Assembly: GCF_042140125.1 (NCBI RefSeq)
Contig: NZ_CP159473.1
Length of the DNA stretch: 64,000 nucleotides
Origin: Rhodophyticola sp017644125
Lineage (GTDB): Bacteria > Pseudomonadota > Alphaproteobacteria > Rhodobacterales > Rhodobacteraceae
Reading direction: 5' to 3' (one strand)
Positions 7,155 through 15,810 of this stretch are shown piece by piece. The position numbers and the translations under genes were made by a program. Each line of letters opens with the position of its first letter. Within the stretch, counting starts at the first letter, position 1. The notes beneath the pieces were generated by a model. It was not told the origin of the DNA. It saw nothing but the letters and a program-made list of their open reading frames with translations, and did not search any database.

Positions 7155-8480
7155 ATGGCGCTTGACCGCTCCAATCCAAATGATCTGTCGGCCTTCTGGA
7201 TGCCGTTCACCGCGAACCGCCAATTCAAGCAGAACCCGCGCATGTTCGTGGCCGCCGAGGGGATGTTTTACAAAACTGCGGACGGGCGCGAGGTGCTGGA
7301 TGGCACCGCCGGTCTGTGGTGCTGCAATGCCGGGCACAAACGCCCGCGGATCGTCGAGGCGATACAGGCGCAGGCGGCGGAGCTGGATTACGCGCCCGCC
7401 TTCCAGATGGGCCACCCGAAGGCCTTCGAGCTGGCCACGCGGCTGCGCGATCTAGCGCCGGAGCCGTTCGATCACGTGTTCTTCACCAATTCCGGCTCGG
7501 AATCCGTCGAAACCGCGCTGAAGATCGCCATCGCCTATCAGCGCGCCATCGGGCAGGGCACGCGGACCCGGCTGATCGGGCGCGAACGCGGCTATCACGG
7601 GGTCAATTTCGGCGGCATCTCGGTGGGCGGCATCGTCAACAACCGCAAGTATTTCGGCGCGCTGCTGACCGGGGTGGATCATCTGCCCCATACGCATCTG
7701 CCGGATCGGAACGCCTTCACCCGCGGCCAGCCCGAGCATGGCGCCTATCTGGCCGAAGATCTGGAACGGATCGTCGCGCTGCACGGGCCGGAAACGGTGG
7801 CGGCGGTGATCGTGGAGCCGATGGCGGGATCGACCGGGGTGTTGATGCCGCCCAAGGGCTATCTGGAGAAACTACGCGAGATCTGCACGAAACATGGCAT
7901 CCTGCTGATCTTCGACGAGGTGATCACCGGGTTCGGACGGCTGGGATCCTCCTTCGCGGCGGAGCATTTCGGCGTGATGCCGGACATGATCACAACCGCC
8001 AAGGGCCTGACCAACGGGGTGATCCCGATGGGCGCGGTGCTGGCGACGGGCGCGATCCATGATGCGTTCATGCAGGGCCCCGAACACATGATCGAGCTGT
8101 TCCATGGCTACACCTATTCGGGCAACCCGATCGCCTCGGCGGCGGGTCTTGCCACGCTGGAGACCTACCGTGAGGAGGGGCTTTTCCAGCGGGCCGCGGA
8201 CATGGCCGGCTATTGGGAGGAGGGGCTGCATTCGCTGGCCGATTGCCCCCATGTTATCGACATCCGCAACATGGGCCTGATCGGGGCGGTGGAACTGGAG
8301 CCGATCACGGGGGAGCCGACGAAACGCGCCTTCCAGGCGTTTCTGGATTGCTATGAGAAAGGCGTGCTGATCCGCACCACGGGCGACATCATCGCGATGA
8401 GCCCGCCCTTGATCATCGAGAAAGCGCATATCGACCAGTTGTTCGGCACGCTGCGCGACGTGCTGATGCATCTGGATTAA
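7155..8480 (+). CDS. Omega-amino acid:pyruvate aminotransferase (beta-alanine transaminase)
   Basis: Class III PLP-dependent aminotransferase, 441 residues, normal length. It probably transfers the amino group of beta-alanine (from uracil) or 3-aminoisobutyrate (from thymine) to pyruvate, giving malonate semialdehyde or methylmalonate semialdehyde. Motifs include SGSESVETALK near residue 114, the pyridoxal motif IFDEVITGFGR near residue 252, and the PLP lysine in TAKGLTNG (K283). ATG 7155 is chosen with an AGGGTGAG ribosome site; a GTG at 7146 is a weaker option. The RutR operator just upstream and the downstream amidohydrolase and hydA genes support this substrate. Confidence 0.9.
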   Translation: MALDRSNPNDLSAFWMPFTANRQFKQNPRMFVAAEGMFYKTADGREVLDGTAGLWCCNAGHKRPRIVEAIQAQAAELDYAPAFQMGHPKAFELATRLRDLAPEPFDHVFFTNSGSESVETALKIAIAYQRAIGQGTRTRLIGRERGYHGVNFGGISVGGIVNNRKYFGALLTGVDHLPHTHLPDRNAFTRGQPEHGAYLAEDLERIVALHGPETVAAVIVEPMAGSTGVLMPPKGYLEKLREICTKHGILLIFDEVITGFGRLGSSFAAEHFGVMPDMITTAKGLTNGVIPMGAVLATGAIHDAFMQGPEHMIELFHGYTYSGNPIASAAGLATLETYREEGLFQRAADMAGYWEEGLHSLADCPHVIDIRNMGLIGAVELEPITGEPTKRAFQAFLDCYEKGVLIRTTGDIIAMSPPLIIEKAHIDQLFGTLRDVLMHLD

Positions 8481-8519
8481 GATCGCCACGGAAGAATTTG
8501 GACTATCGGGGGAAATCTT

Positions 8520-9770
8520 ATGCCGGCACCCGGCGAGAACATGAAGATCAATGGCGAGCGGCTGTGGGAGTCGCTGATGGAGATGGCCCGGATCGGCCCG
8601 GGTGTCGCGGGGGGCAACAACCGTCAGACCCTGACCGACGAGGATGCCGAGGGGCGGGCCCTGTTCCAGAGCTGGTGCGAGCAGGCGGGCTGCGCCATGG
8701 GGCTGGACCAGATGGGCAACATGTTCGCCATGCGCGAAGGCACGGACCCCGACGCGCTGCCCGTCTATGTGGGCTCCCATCTCGACACACAGCCGACCGG
8801 CGGGAAGTATGACGGGGTTCTGGGTGTGCTTGGCGGGCTGGAGATCATTCGGTCCCTCAACGATCTGGGCATCAGGACCAGGCACCCGATCGTGGTGACG
8901 AACTGGACCAACGAGGAAGGCACGCGCTATGCGCCCGCCATGCTCTCTTCGGGTGTGTTCGCGGGGGTACATAGCCAGGACTGGGCCTATGAGCGCGAGG
9001 ATGCGAAGGGTCTGAAATTCGGCTCCGAGCTGGAGCGGATCGGCTGGAAGGGCGAGGAGGAGGTGGGCGCCCGGAAAATGCACGCCTTTTTCGAGCTGCA
9101 TATCGAACAGGGGCCGATCCTTGAGGCCGAAGGCAAGCAAATCGGTGTCGTGACCCACGGGCAGGGCTTGAGCTGGACACAGGTGACGATCACCGGAAAG
9201 GACAGCCATACCGGCTCAACGCCGATGCCGATGCGCAAGAACGCGGGCCTCGGCATGGCCCGTGTGCTGGAACTGGTGGACGAAATCGCCTGGAGCCATG
9301 CGCCCCATGCGGTAGGCGCGGCGGGACATATCGACGTCTATCCCAATTCCCGCAACGTGATCCCCGGCAAGGTCGTGTTCACGGTGGATTTTCGATCGCC
9401 GGAGCTGGCGGTGATCGAGGATATGGAAAACCGCCTGAAGGAAGGCGGGTCGGAAATATGCAAGGATATGGGCCTTGAGATCGCGTTCGAGAAGGTTGGC
9501 GGGTTCGATCCGGTCAAGTTCGACGAGGATTGCGTGGCCGCCGTGCGGGGCGCGGCGGAGCGGTTGGGCTATTCCCACCGGGATCTGATCTCCGGCGCGG
9601 GCCATGATGCCTGCTGGATCAACAAGGTGGCCCCCACGGCGATGGTGATGTGCCCCTGCGTTGACGGGCTTAGCCATAACGAGGCAGAAGAGATCAGCCC
9701 GGAATGGGCCGCGGCCGGGGCGAATGTGCTGTTCCATGCCGTTGTCGAAACAGCTCAGATAGTGGAGTGA
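8520..9770 (+). CDS. M20-family N-carbamoyl amino acid amidohydrolase (beta-ureidopropionase-like)
   Basis: Zinc-dependent hydrolase expected to release CO2 and NH3 from N-carbamoyl-beta-alanine, the third step of reductive pyrimidine degradation. The 416 residues show metal-site motifs of the allantoate amidohydrolase / beta-ureidopropionase branch: GSHLDTQPTGGKYDG (His87, Asp89), NEEGTRY, HIEQGPIL and SGAGHDA. The ATG at 8520 has a GGGGGAAAT ribosome site. It follows the aminotransferase by 39 bases and overlaps the next gene. Allantoate amidohydrolase is the main alternative, but the neighbours are pyrimidine genes and no purine-catabolic gene is seen. Confidence 0.9.
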   Translation: MPAPGENMKINGERLWESLMEMARIGPGVAGGNNRQTLTDEDAEGRALFQSWCEQAGCAMGLDQMGNMFAMREGTDPDALPVYVGSHLDTQPTGGKYDGVLGVLGGLEIIRSLNDLGIRTRHPIVVTNWTNEEGTRYAPAMLSSGVFAGVHSQDWAYEREDAKGLKFGSELERIGWKGEEEVGARKMHAFFELHIEQGPILEAEGKQIGVVTHGQGLSWTQVTITGKDSHTGSTPMPMRKNAGLGMARVLELVDEIAWSHAPHAVGAAGHIDVYPNSRNVIPGKVVFTVDFRSPELAVIEDMENRLKEGGSEICKDMGLEIAFEKVGGFDPVKFDEDCVAAVRGAAERLGYSHRDLISGAGHDACWINKVAPTAMVMCPCVDGLSHNEAEEISPEWAAAGANVLFHAVVETAQIVE

Positions 9771-10027
9771 AGAGATTGAAGAGATTGCTTGTCCTTGGCG
9801 GGTTTCTTGCGCTGGCCGCCTGCGAACCGGCCCCGCCAGCGGATCCGAACGCCCCGTCCGTCCAGTTTTCCGAACAGACGCTGGCGTTGCTGCCGCCGGG
9901 GCAGGATCTGACCAATGTGATTTTGCAGGACGACAATTGCTATTGGTATCTGCATCGCGGACCGGTGGAGGACACGTATATTCCCCTGCTGACACGCCAG
10001 GGGCGCGGGATCTGCACGCAAGGGTAA
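9767..10027 (+). CDS. Small lipoprotein inside the pyrimidine operon
   Basis: An 86-residue predicted lipoprotein: basic N-terminus (KRLKR), hydrophobic stretch, and lipobox LAAC followed by EPAPPADP. The body has a QFSEQTLALLPPGQDL segment and one CYWYLHRG motif; three cysteines in total. The GTG at 9767 overlaps the upstream stop (GTGA), suggesting coupled translation; TTG codons at 9776 and 9785 are alternatives. hydA starts 24 bases later. No family recognised. A lipoprotein between two cytoplasmic hydrolases is odd. Confidence 0.72.
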   Translation: MKRLKRLLVLGGFLALAACEPAPPADPNAPSVQFSEQTLALLPPGQDLTNVILQDDNCYWYLHRGPVEDTYIPLLTRQGRGICTQG

Positions 10028-10051
10028 GGCCGACATGAGGGGAGAGACGAC

Positions 10052-11515
10052 ATGGGCAAGGTGATCAAGGGCGGAACCGTCGTGACCGCCGACCGCCAGT
10101 TCAAGGCGGATGTGCGGATCGAGGGAGAGAAGATCGTCGAGATCGGCGAGAACCTGTCCGCCGATGAGGTGATCGACGCCGAAGGCGCCTATGTCATTCC
10201 GGGCGGCATCGACCCGCATACCCATCTGGAAATGCCCTTCATGGGCACGACGGCGGCGGAGACCTTCGAAAGCGGCACCTTCGCGGCGGCGGCGGGCGGC
10301 ACCACGATGCTGGTCGATTTCTGCCTGCCGGGGGAGGATGGCAGCCTGCTGTCGGCGCTGGATGACTGGGACCGCAAATCGAAGGACCAGATCTGCGTCG
10401 ACATCTCCTATCACATGGCGATCACCGACTGGAACGAGCGTATTTTCAACGAGATGGAAACCGTCGTTAACGAACGCGGCGTGAACACGTTCAAGCATTT
10501 CATGGCTTACAAGGGCGCGTTGATGGTGGAGGATGACGAGATGTACGCCTCCTTCAAGCGCTGCGCCGAATTGGGGGCGCTGCCGCTGGTCCATGCGGAA
10601 AACGGCGATATCGTTCAGGAGTTGCAGCAGAAGTATCTGGCCGAAGGGATCACCGGGCCGGAGGGCCATGCCTATTCCCGCCCGCCCGAGGTGGAGGGCG
10701 AGGCGGCCAACCGGGCGATCATGATCGCCGACGCGGCGGGCACGCCCCTTTATATCGTCCATGTGTCCTGCGAACAGGCGCATGAAGCGATCCGGCGGGC
10801 GCGACAGAAGGGGATGCGGGTCTATGGCGAGCCGCTGATCCAGCACCTGACCCTCGATGAAAGCGAGTATTTCAACAAGGATTGGCAATATGCCGCGCGC
10901 CGCGTGATGTCGCCGCCCTTCCGCTCGAAAGAGCATCAGGACGGGCTTTGGAACGGGCTGGCGGCGGGCTCCTTGCAGGTGGTGGCCACCGATCACGCGG
11001 CCTTCACCGATGAGCAAAAGCGCATGGGGCTGGATAACTTCACCACCATCCCGAACGGGACCGGCGGGCTGGAAGAGCGGATGGCGATGCTCTGGACCAA
11101 GGGGGTCGAGACGGGCCGGCTGACGCCGGAGGAGTTCGTGGCGGTGACGTCCTCGAACATCGCCAAAATCCTGAACATCTATCCGATGAAGGGCGCGCTG
11201 GTGCCCGGCGCGGATGCGGATGTGGTTGTCTGGGATCCGGGCATCAGCAAGGAAATCCATGTCAGCACCCAGAAATCTATCATTGATTACAATGTGTTCG
11301 AGGGTATGGAGGTGACGGCGCAGCCGCGCTATACGCTCTCCCGCGGCGATGTGGTCTGGGCCTATGGGCAGAACAGCCAGCCGCAACCGGGGCGCGGAAG
11401 GTTCGTGAAGCGCAAGCCCTATGCCAGCGCGTCGAAGGCGCTGTCGAAGTGGAAATCGCTGAACACGCCCCGCAAGATCGAGCGCAATCCGCTGAACATT
11501 CCGAGCGGGGTATGA
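10052..11515 (+). CDS. hydA: Dihydropyrimidinase
   Basis: Cyclic amidohydrolase that opens dihydrouracil and dihydrothymine to N-carbamoyl-beta-amino acids. The 487 residues have the family length. Zinc-binding GGIDPHTHLEMPF (His56, His58) and the segment FKHFMAYKGALM, whose lysine (K154) is the carbamylated metal bridge, are both present. Later motifs are VHAENGD, YIVHVSCE and VVATDHAAF. D-hydantoinases share these, but the preT/preA context favours pyrimidine use. The ATG at 10052 has GGGGAGAG upstream. The stop overlaps the ABC ATPase start. Confidence 0.95.
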   Translation: MGKVIKGGTVVTADRQFKADVRIEGEKIVEIGENLSADEVIDAEGAYVIPGGIDPHTHLEMPFMGTTAAETFESGTFAAAAGGTTMLVDFCLPGEDGSLLSALDDWDRKSKDQICVDISYHMAITDWNERIFNEMETVVNERGVNTFKHFMAYKGALMVEDDEMYASFKRCAELGALPLVHAENGDIVQELQQKYLAEGITGPEGHAYSRPPEVEGEAANRAIMIADAAGTPLYIVHVSCEQAHEAIRRARQKGMRVYGEPLIQHLTLDESEYFNKDWQYAARRVMSPPFRSKEHQDGLWNGLAAGSLQVVATDHAAFTDEQKRMGLDNFTTIPNGTGGLEERMAMLWTKGVETGRLTPEEFVAVTSSNIAKILNIYPMKGALVPGADADVVVWDPGISKEIHVSTQKSIIDYNVFEGMEVTAQPRYTLSRGDVVWAYGQNSQPQPGRGRFVKRKPYASASKALSKWKSLNTPRKIERNPLNIPSGV

Positions 11516-12336
11516 TGGCGGGAGATCCGGCATATCGGATGGCGGATCCCGCCACCCAACCCCCTGTCATTGAAGCGAAAAACCTCGATCTGACGTTTCA
11601 GACGAACGATGGCCCGGTCCATGCGCTGAAAGACGTCAATCTTCAGATCGACAAGGGCGATTTCGTCAGCTTCATCGGCCCCTCCGGCTGCGGCAAGACC
11701 ACCTTTCTGCGGGTCATCGCGGCGCTGGAGCATCCCACGGGCGGCGAAATCACCGTCAATGGCATGACCCCGGACGAGGCGCGGCAGAACCGGGCCTATG
11801 GCTATGTGTTTCAGGCCGCCGGTCTCTACCCGTGGCGGACCATCGAGAAGAACGTCAAGCTGCCGCTGGAAATCATGGGGTTCAGCCGCGCAGAGCAGGA
11901 AGAGCGGGTCAGGAACGTCCTGCAACTGGTTGATCTGGAAGGGTTTGGGAAGAAGTACCCCTGGCAGTTGTCGGGCGGTATGCAGCAGCGGGCCTCCATC
12001 GCGCGGGCGCTGGCCTTCGATGCCGACCTGCTGCTGATGGACGAACCCTTCGGGGCGCTGGACGAGATCGTGCGCGACCATTTGAACGAGCAATTGCTGA
12101 AGCTTTGGGCGCGGACGGAAAAGACCATCGGTTTCGTCACCCATTCGATCCCGGAGGCGGTGTATCTCTCCACCAGGATCGTCGTGATGTCGCCGCGCCC
12201 GGGCCGGATCACCGATGTGATCGAAAACGATCTGCCGAAGGAGCGCCCGCTCGACATCCGCGACACGCCCGAGTTTCTGGAGATCGCGCACCGGGTGCGC
12301 GAGGGGCTGCGGGCGGGGCATGCCTATGATGACTGA
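11512..12336 (+). CDS. ABC transporter ATP-binding protein, nitrate/sulfonate/pyrimidine type
   Basis: ATPase of a NitT/TauT-type importer. Walker A GPSGCGKTT, signature LSGGMQQR and Walker B LLLMDEPFGALDE are all intact. The protein is 274 residues from the ATG at 11512, which overlaps the hydA stop; an ATG at 11515 is equally possible. It is encoded with two permeases and an NMT1/THI5-like binding protein, interrupted by a GNAT gene. Context indicates import of pyrimidines or related compounds; the substrate is inferred. Confidence 0.92.
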   Translation: MMAGDPAYRMADPATQPPVIEAKNLDLTFQTNDGPVHALKDVNLQIDKGDFVSFIGPSGCGKTTFLRVIAALEHPTGGEITVNGMTPDEARQNRAYGYVFQAAGLYPWRTIEKNVKLPLEIMGFSRAEQEERVRNVLQLVDLEGFGKKYPWQLSGGMQQRASIARALAFDADLLLMDEPFGALDEIVRDHLNEQLLKLWARTEKTIGFVTHSIPEAVYLSTRIVVMSPRPGRITDVIENDLPKERPLDIRDTPEFLEIAHRVREGLRAGHAYDD

Positions 12337-12784
12337 CACGGCGATCAGGCAGGACATTCGGCCTGGCCGACGCGAGGATGCGGTGGCCTGCGCCGATATG
12401 GTGAATGGCTGGATCGACGACCGGGACTGGATGCCCCGGGTGCACACGCCCGATGAGGTGCGCAATTTCTATCGCGACGTCGTCTTTGAGCGGCGGACGG
12501 TCTGGGTAACCGGCGACCCGGTCCGCGGGTTTCTGGCCATGGACGAGGACGCGGAACTTGTGACCGCGCTCTATGTCGCCACGCCGGGGCAGGGTATCGG
12601 CCGGCGGCTGCTGAACGTCGCGAAGGCGCGGCGGGACAGGCTGGAACTGTGGACCTTCGTGGCCAATCGCGGAGCCCGCGATTTCTACCGTCGCGAGGGA
12701 TTTCGCGAGATCCGCCAGACCGACGGCAGTAATGAAGAAGGTCTTCCGGACGTTCTGCTCAGATGGGAAAGGGCCGGCCAATGA
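12326..12784 (+). CDS. GNAT-family N-acetyltransferase inside the ABC operon
   Basis: Predicted acetyl-CoA-dependent N-acetyltransferase, about 152 residues. Motif A is VTALYVATPGQGIGRRLL (R/Q-x-x-G-x-G/A site as GQGIGRR), followed by the typical ANRGARDFYRREGF ending. The start overlaps the ATPase gene by about 11 bases and its stop overlaps the permease start (ATGA), so it is translated with the transporter. Candidate ATGs are 12320, 12326 and 12329. The substrate is unknown; modification of a pyrimidine-derived amine or of beta-alanine is only a guess. Confidence 0.85.
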   Translation: MMTDTAIRQDIRPGRREDAVACADMVNGWIDDRDWMPRVHTPDEVRNFYRDVVFERRTVWVTGDPVRGFLAMDEDAELVTALYVATPGQGIGRRLLNVAKARRDRLELWTFVANRGARDFYRREGFREIRQTDGSNEEGLPDVLLRWERAGQ

Positions 12785-13746
12785 CCGACATGTCCCGGAC
12801 CGGCGTGATGCGCGCAGGCCTGGGCGGGGGTCTGACGCGCGGCATGGCCGGGACCGTTCATCACGTCATGCCGATCCTTGCGGTTCTCGGGGTGATCGTG
12901 GCGCTCTGGTACGCGGCGAGCGTGGGGATGAACCGGGCGTGGACGCTGGATCAGGCAGAGCGCGCGGGCGAGGAACTGAGCGCCGGCGAGGTGATCGCCG
13001 ACGCGATGAACCAGGAGCGGCCCGTGCTGCCGACGCCGCATCAGGTCTTCGCCGAATTGTGGGAGACGACGGCGGGGGAGCCGGTGATGCGCGAACGGCG
13101 TGGCGAGCTGCGCGGCAACCCGCGATCGTTGTTTTTCCACGCCTATCAGACGCTTGCGCCGACGCTGCTTGGCTTCCTGTTCGGCACGACATTGGGCATT
13201 CTGCTGGCGATCGGGATCGTTCACAACCGGGCGATGGATATGAGCGTGATGCCGTGGGCCATCGCCTCCCAGACCATCCCGATCCTTGCGATCGCGCCGA
13301 TGGTGATCGTGGTCCTGAACTCCATCGGCATCGAGGGGCTGCTGCCGAAATCGCTGATCTCGGCCTATCTGAGTTTCTTCCCCGTGGTGGTGGGCATGGT
13401 CAAGGGGCTGCGCAGCCCCGGCGCGATGGACATGGATCTGCTGAAAACCTATTCGGCGGGCACGTTGGCCACATTGCTGAAACTGCGGCTGCCGGCCTCG
13501 GTGCCCTATCTCTTCACCTCGTTGAAGGTTGCCATTGCCGCGGCGCTTGTGGGCGCGATTGTCGCCGAATTGCCGACGGGCGCGCGGTTCGGGCTGGGCG
13601 CACGGCTGCTCACGGGAAGCTATTACGGGCAGACCATCCAGATCTGGTCGGCGCTGTTCATGGCGGCGATCTGCGCGGCGGCGCTGGTGGCGCTGATCGG
13701 CCTTGCGGAGCGTGTGACGCTGAAACGCATGGGATTGGCACGATGA
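12781..13746 (+). CDS. ABC transporter permease (first)
   Basis: Inner-membrane subunit of the NitT/TauT-type importer, 321 residues. One N-terminal transmembrane helix (about 27-46) is followed by a hydrophilic stretch of about 75 residues and then five or so helices. The conserved EAA-like loop reads MDMDLLKTYSAGTLATLLKLRLPASVPYLF. The long soluble insertion after helix 1 is larger than in most TauC proteins. ATG 12781 overlaps the GNAT stop. It pairs with the permease at 13743, giving a heterodimeric channel. Confidence 0.9.
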   Translation: MTDMSRTGVMRAGLGGGLTRGMAGTVHHVMPILAVLGVIVALWYAASVGMNRAWTLDQAERAGEELSAGEVIADAMNQERPVLPTPHQVFAELWETTAGEPVMRERRGELRGNPRSLFFHAYQTLAPTLLGFLFGTTLGILLAIGIVHNRAMDMSVMPWAIASQTIPILAIAPMVIVVLNSIGIEGLLPKSLISAYLSFFPVVVGMVKGLRSPGAMDMDLLKTYSAGTLATLLKLRLPASVPYLFTSLKVAIAAALVGAIVAELPTGARFGLGARLLTGSYYGQTIQIWSALFMAAICAAALVALIGLAERVTLKRMGLAR

Positions 13747-14651
13747 CCGCGTTCTGGCGCAGCCCATGGCTCGGCCCCTCCGTCGCGCTCATGGTCGTTC
13801 TGGCGGGTTTCGCCGCCGATCAGGGCCTTGGCCTGATCCTCGCGGTCTGGCTGGCGGCATGGGGGATCAACATCTGGCTGTCCAACTCGGGCCGCACGAT
13901 CGGCGGCTTTGCGGTGCCGATCCTCTTCGGCGCGACATTGCTCGTGCTCTGGGAACTGGCCGTCCGGCTTTACGAGGTTTCGCCGGTCATCCTGCCTGCG
14001 CCATCGGCGATCTGGGCGCGGCTGATCACCTCCACCGATACGCTTTGGGCGGATTTCGTGCAGACCATCGTGAAGGGCGCGATGTCGGGATATGTGATGG
14101 GCTGCGCCGCGGCCTTCGCGGTGGCGCTGGCGGTGGATCGTTCGCCCTTTCTGCAACGGGGCCTGCTGCCGGTGGGCAATTTCATCGCCGCCCTGCCGAT
14201 TGTGGGGACCGCGCCGATCCTGGTGATGTGGTACGGCTTCGGCTGGCAATCGAAGGCCGCCGTGGTGGTGGTGATGGTGTTCTTTCCGATGCTGGTCAAC
14301 ACGGTGCAGGGGTTGAAGGCGTCCGAGGTGATGCAGCGCGATCTGATGCGGACCTATGCGGCCAGCTATTGGCAGACCCTGTTCAAACTGCGCCTGCCCG
14401 CCGCTTTGCCGTTCATCTTCAACGGGTTGAAAATCTGCACAACCCTTGCGCTGATCGGGGCGATTGTGGCGGAATTTTTCGGCTCCCCGACGGTCGGGAT
14501 GGGCTTTCGGATAAAGATTGAGGTGGGCCGGCTGGCCATGGATATGGTCTGGTCATCGATCGTGGTTGCGGCCCTGGCGGGCACCGGGCTTTACGGGCTG
14601 ATGGCCCTGCTGGAGAGAAAGCTGACATTCTGGCATCCGTCGCAGCGGTAA
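13743..14651 (+). CDS. ABC transporter permease (second)
   Basis: Second inner-membrane permease, 302 residues, with six to seven hydrophobic helices. The EAA loop is visible as MQRDLMRTYAASYWQTLFKLRLPAALPFIF. The ATG at 13743 overlaps the stop of the first permease (ATGA), so the two subunits are probably made in equal amounts. The binding-protein gene follows 35 bases later behind a GGAGGGAAG ribosome site. Confidence 0.92.
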   Translation: MTAFWRSPWLGPSVALMVVLAGFAADQGLGLILAVWLAAWGINIWLSNSGRTIGGFAVPILFGATLLVLWELAVRLYEVSPVILPAPSAIWARLITSTDTLWADFVQTIVKGAMSGYVMGCAAAFAVALAVDRSPFLQRGLLPVGNFIAALPIVGTAPILVMWYGFGWQSKAAVVVVMVFFPMLVNTVQGLKASEVMQRDLMRTYAASYWQTLFKLRLPAALPFIFNGLKICTTLALIGAIVAEFFGSPTVGMGFRIKIEVGRLAMDMVWSSIVVAALAGTGLYGLMALLERKLTFWHPSQR

Positions 14652-14686
14652 CGAAACAACAAACGAACCAACTTGGAGGGAAGAAA

Positions 14687-15670
14687 ATGAAACATCTGAT
14701 GACATCCGCGCTGGCACTGGGGCTGGCGACCGGGGCAGCCGTCGCCGATGAGGTGACGTTGCAGTTGCAATGGGTCACCCAGGCGCAGTTCGCAGGCTAT
14801 TACGTGGCGCTTGAGAACGGCTATTACGAGGCCGAGGGCCTGGACGTGACGATCCAGCCCGGCGGTCCCGATATCGCGCCACCGCAGGTTCTGGCCGGGG
14901 GCGGGGCCGATGTGATGCTGAACTGGATGCCCTCGGCGCTGGCCGCGCGGGAGCGGGGCCTGCCGGTGGTGAACATCGCGCAGCCTTTCGCCTCCTCCGG
15001 CCTGATGCTGACCTGCTGGGCCGATACCGGGATCACCGAACCCGCGGATCTGGCCGGGCGGACAATCGGCGTCTGGTTCTTCGGCAACGAATATCCGTTT
15101 CTCAGCTGGATGAGCCAACTGGGCATCCCGACCGATGGCGGAGAGAACGGTGTGACGGTGCTGCAGCAGGGGTTCAACGTCGACCCGCTGTTGCAGCGGC
15201 AGGCCGATTGCATTTCCACGATGACCTATAACGAGTACTGGCAGGTGATCGACGCGGGCGTTTCCCCGGACGATCTGATCACGTTCAAATACGAGGATCA
15301 GGGCGTCGCGACGCTGGAAGACGGGATGTGGGTTCTGGAAGAGAACCTTGAGGACCCGGAGTTCGTGGACCGCATGGTGCGTTTCGTGCGCGCCTCCATG
15401 GAGGGGTGGAAATGGGCCGAGGAAAACCCCGATGAGGCCGCGTTGATCGTGCTGGACTACGACGAGACCGGCGCCCAGACCGAAGAGCACCAGACCCGGA
15501 TGATGGGGGAGGTGGCGTTGCTGACCGCGGGCTCCAACGGCGCGCTGGACGTGGCCGCCTATGAGCGGACGGTGGCGACCCTGCTTGCCGGCGGATCCGA
15601 CCCGGTCATCACGGCCGAGCCCGAGGGCGCATGGACCCACATGATCACCGATCAGGCACTGAGCGAGTAG
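14687..15670 (+). CDS. NMT1/THI5-like periplasmic substrate-binding protein
   Basis: Periplasmic receptor of the importer, 327 residues. The signal peptide is about residues 1-20 (ALGLATGAAVA before DEVTLQ). The mature N-terminus LQLQWVTQAQFAGYYVA is characteristic of the NMT1/THI5 family, whose members bind thiamine-pyrimidine precursors, riboflavin or related ring compounds. Together with the surrounding catabolic genes this suggests a pyrimidine or pyrimidine-like ligand. It is the last gene of the run, followed by a strong terminator at 15692. Confidence 0.9.
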   Translation: MKHLMTSALALGLATGAAVADEVTLQLQWVTQAQFAGYYVALENGYYEAEGLDVTIQPGGPDIAPPQVLAGGGADVMLNWMPSALAARERGLPVVNIAQPFASSGLMLTCWADTGITEPADLAGRTIGVWFFGNEYPFLSWMSQLGIPTDGGENGVTVLQQGFNVDPLLQRQADCISTMTYNEYWQVIDAGVSPDDLITFKYEDQGVATLEDGMWVLEENLEDPEFVDRMVRFVRASMEGWKWAEENPDEAALIVLDYDETGAQTEEHQTRMMGEVALLTAGSNGALDVAAYERTVATLLAGGSDPVITAEPEGAWTHMITDQALSE

Positions 15671-15691
15671 ATCTTTCGCAGGGTGACACGC

Positions 15692-15720
15692 GGGCGCGGC
15701 CTTCGGGCCGCGCCCTTTTT
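15692..15720 (+). terminator. Rho-independent terminator of the pyrimidine/ABC operon
   Basis: GGGCGCGGCC, tetraloop TTCG and GGCCGCGCCC form a perfect 10-bp stem followed by five T. It lies 21 bases after the binding-protein stop. Confidence 0.95.
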
Positions 15721-15723
15721 CAT

Positions 15724-15752
15724 GCGCAGTCGCCGATTTGCGGCGCCTGCGC
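15724..15752. repeat. Second hairpin before the sigma-factor gene
   Basis: GCGCAG-T-CGCCG, loop ATTTG, CGGCG-C-CTGCGC: eleven paired bases with one internal mismatch. It follows the terminator at 15692 directly. No T-run on either strand. It may lie in the 5' leader of the sigma-factor gene. Confidence 0.35.
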
Positions 15753-15810
15753 GTGAACCGGTTCGGTACCGGCGGCCACCTTGGTCCCGACAGAACGAGA
15801 AAGACGGTGG

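Noticed and set aside
12732..14651. One long 639-codon protein spanning both ABC permeases
   Set aside because: The N-terminal two-thirds is a shifted frame of the first permease; the real second permease starts at the overlapping ATG at 13743.
15755..15764. GAACCGGTTC palindrome as an ECF autoregulatory promoter
   Set aside because: No matching -10 (GTC-type) at the required distance; short GC-rich palindromes are common here.
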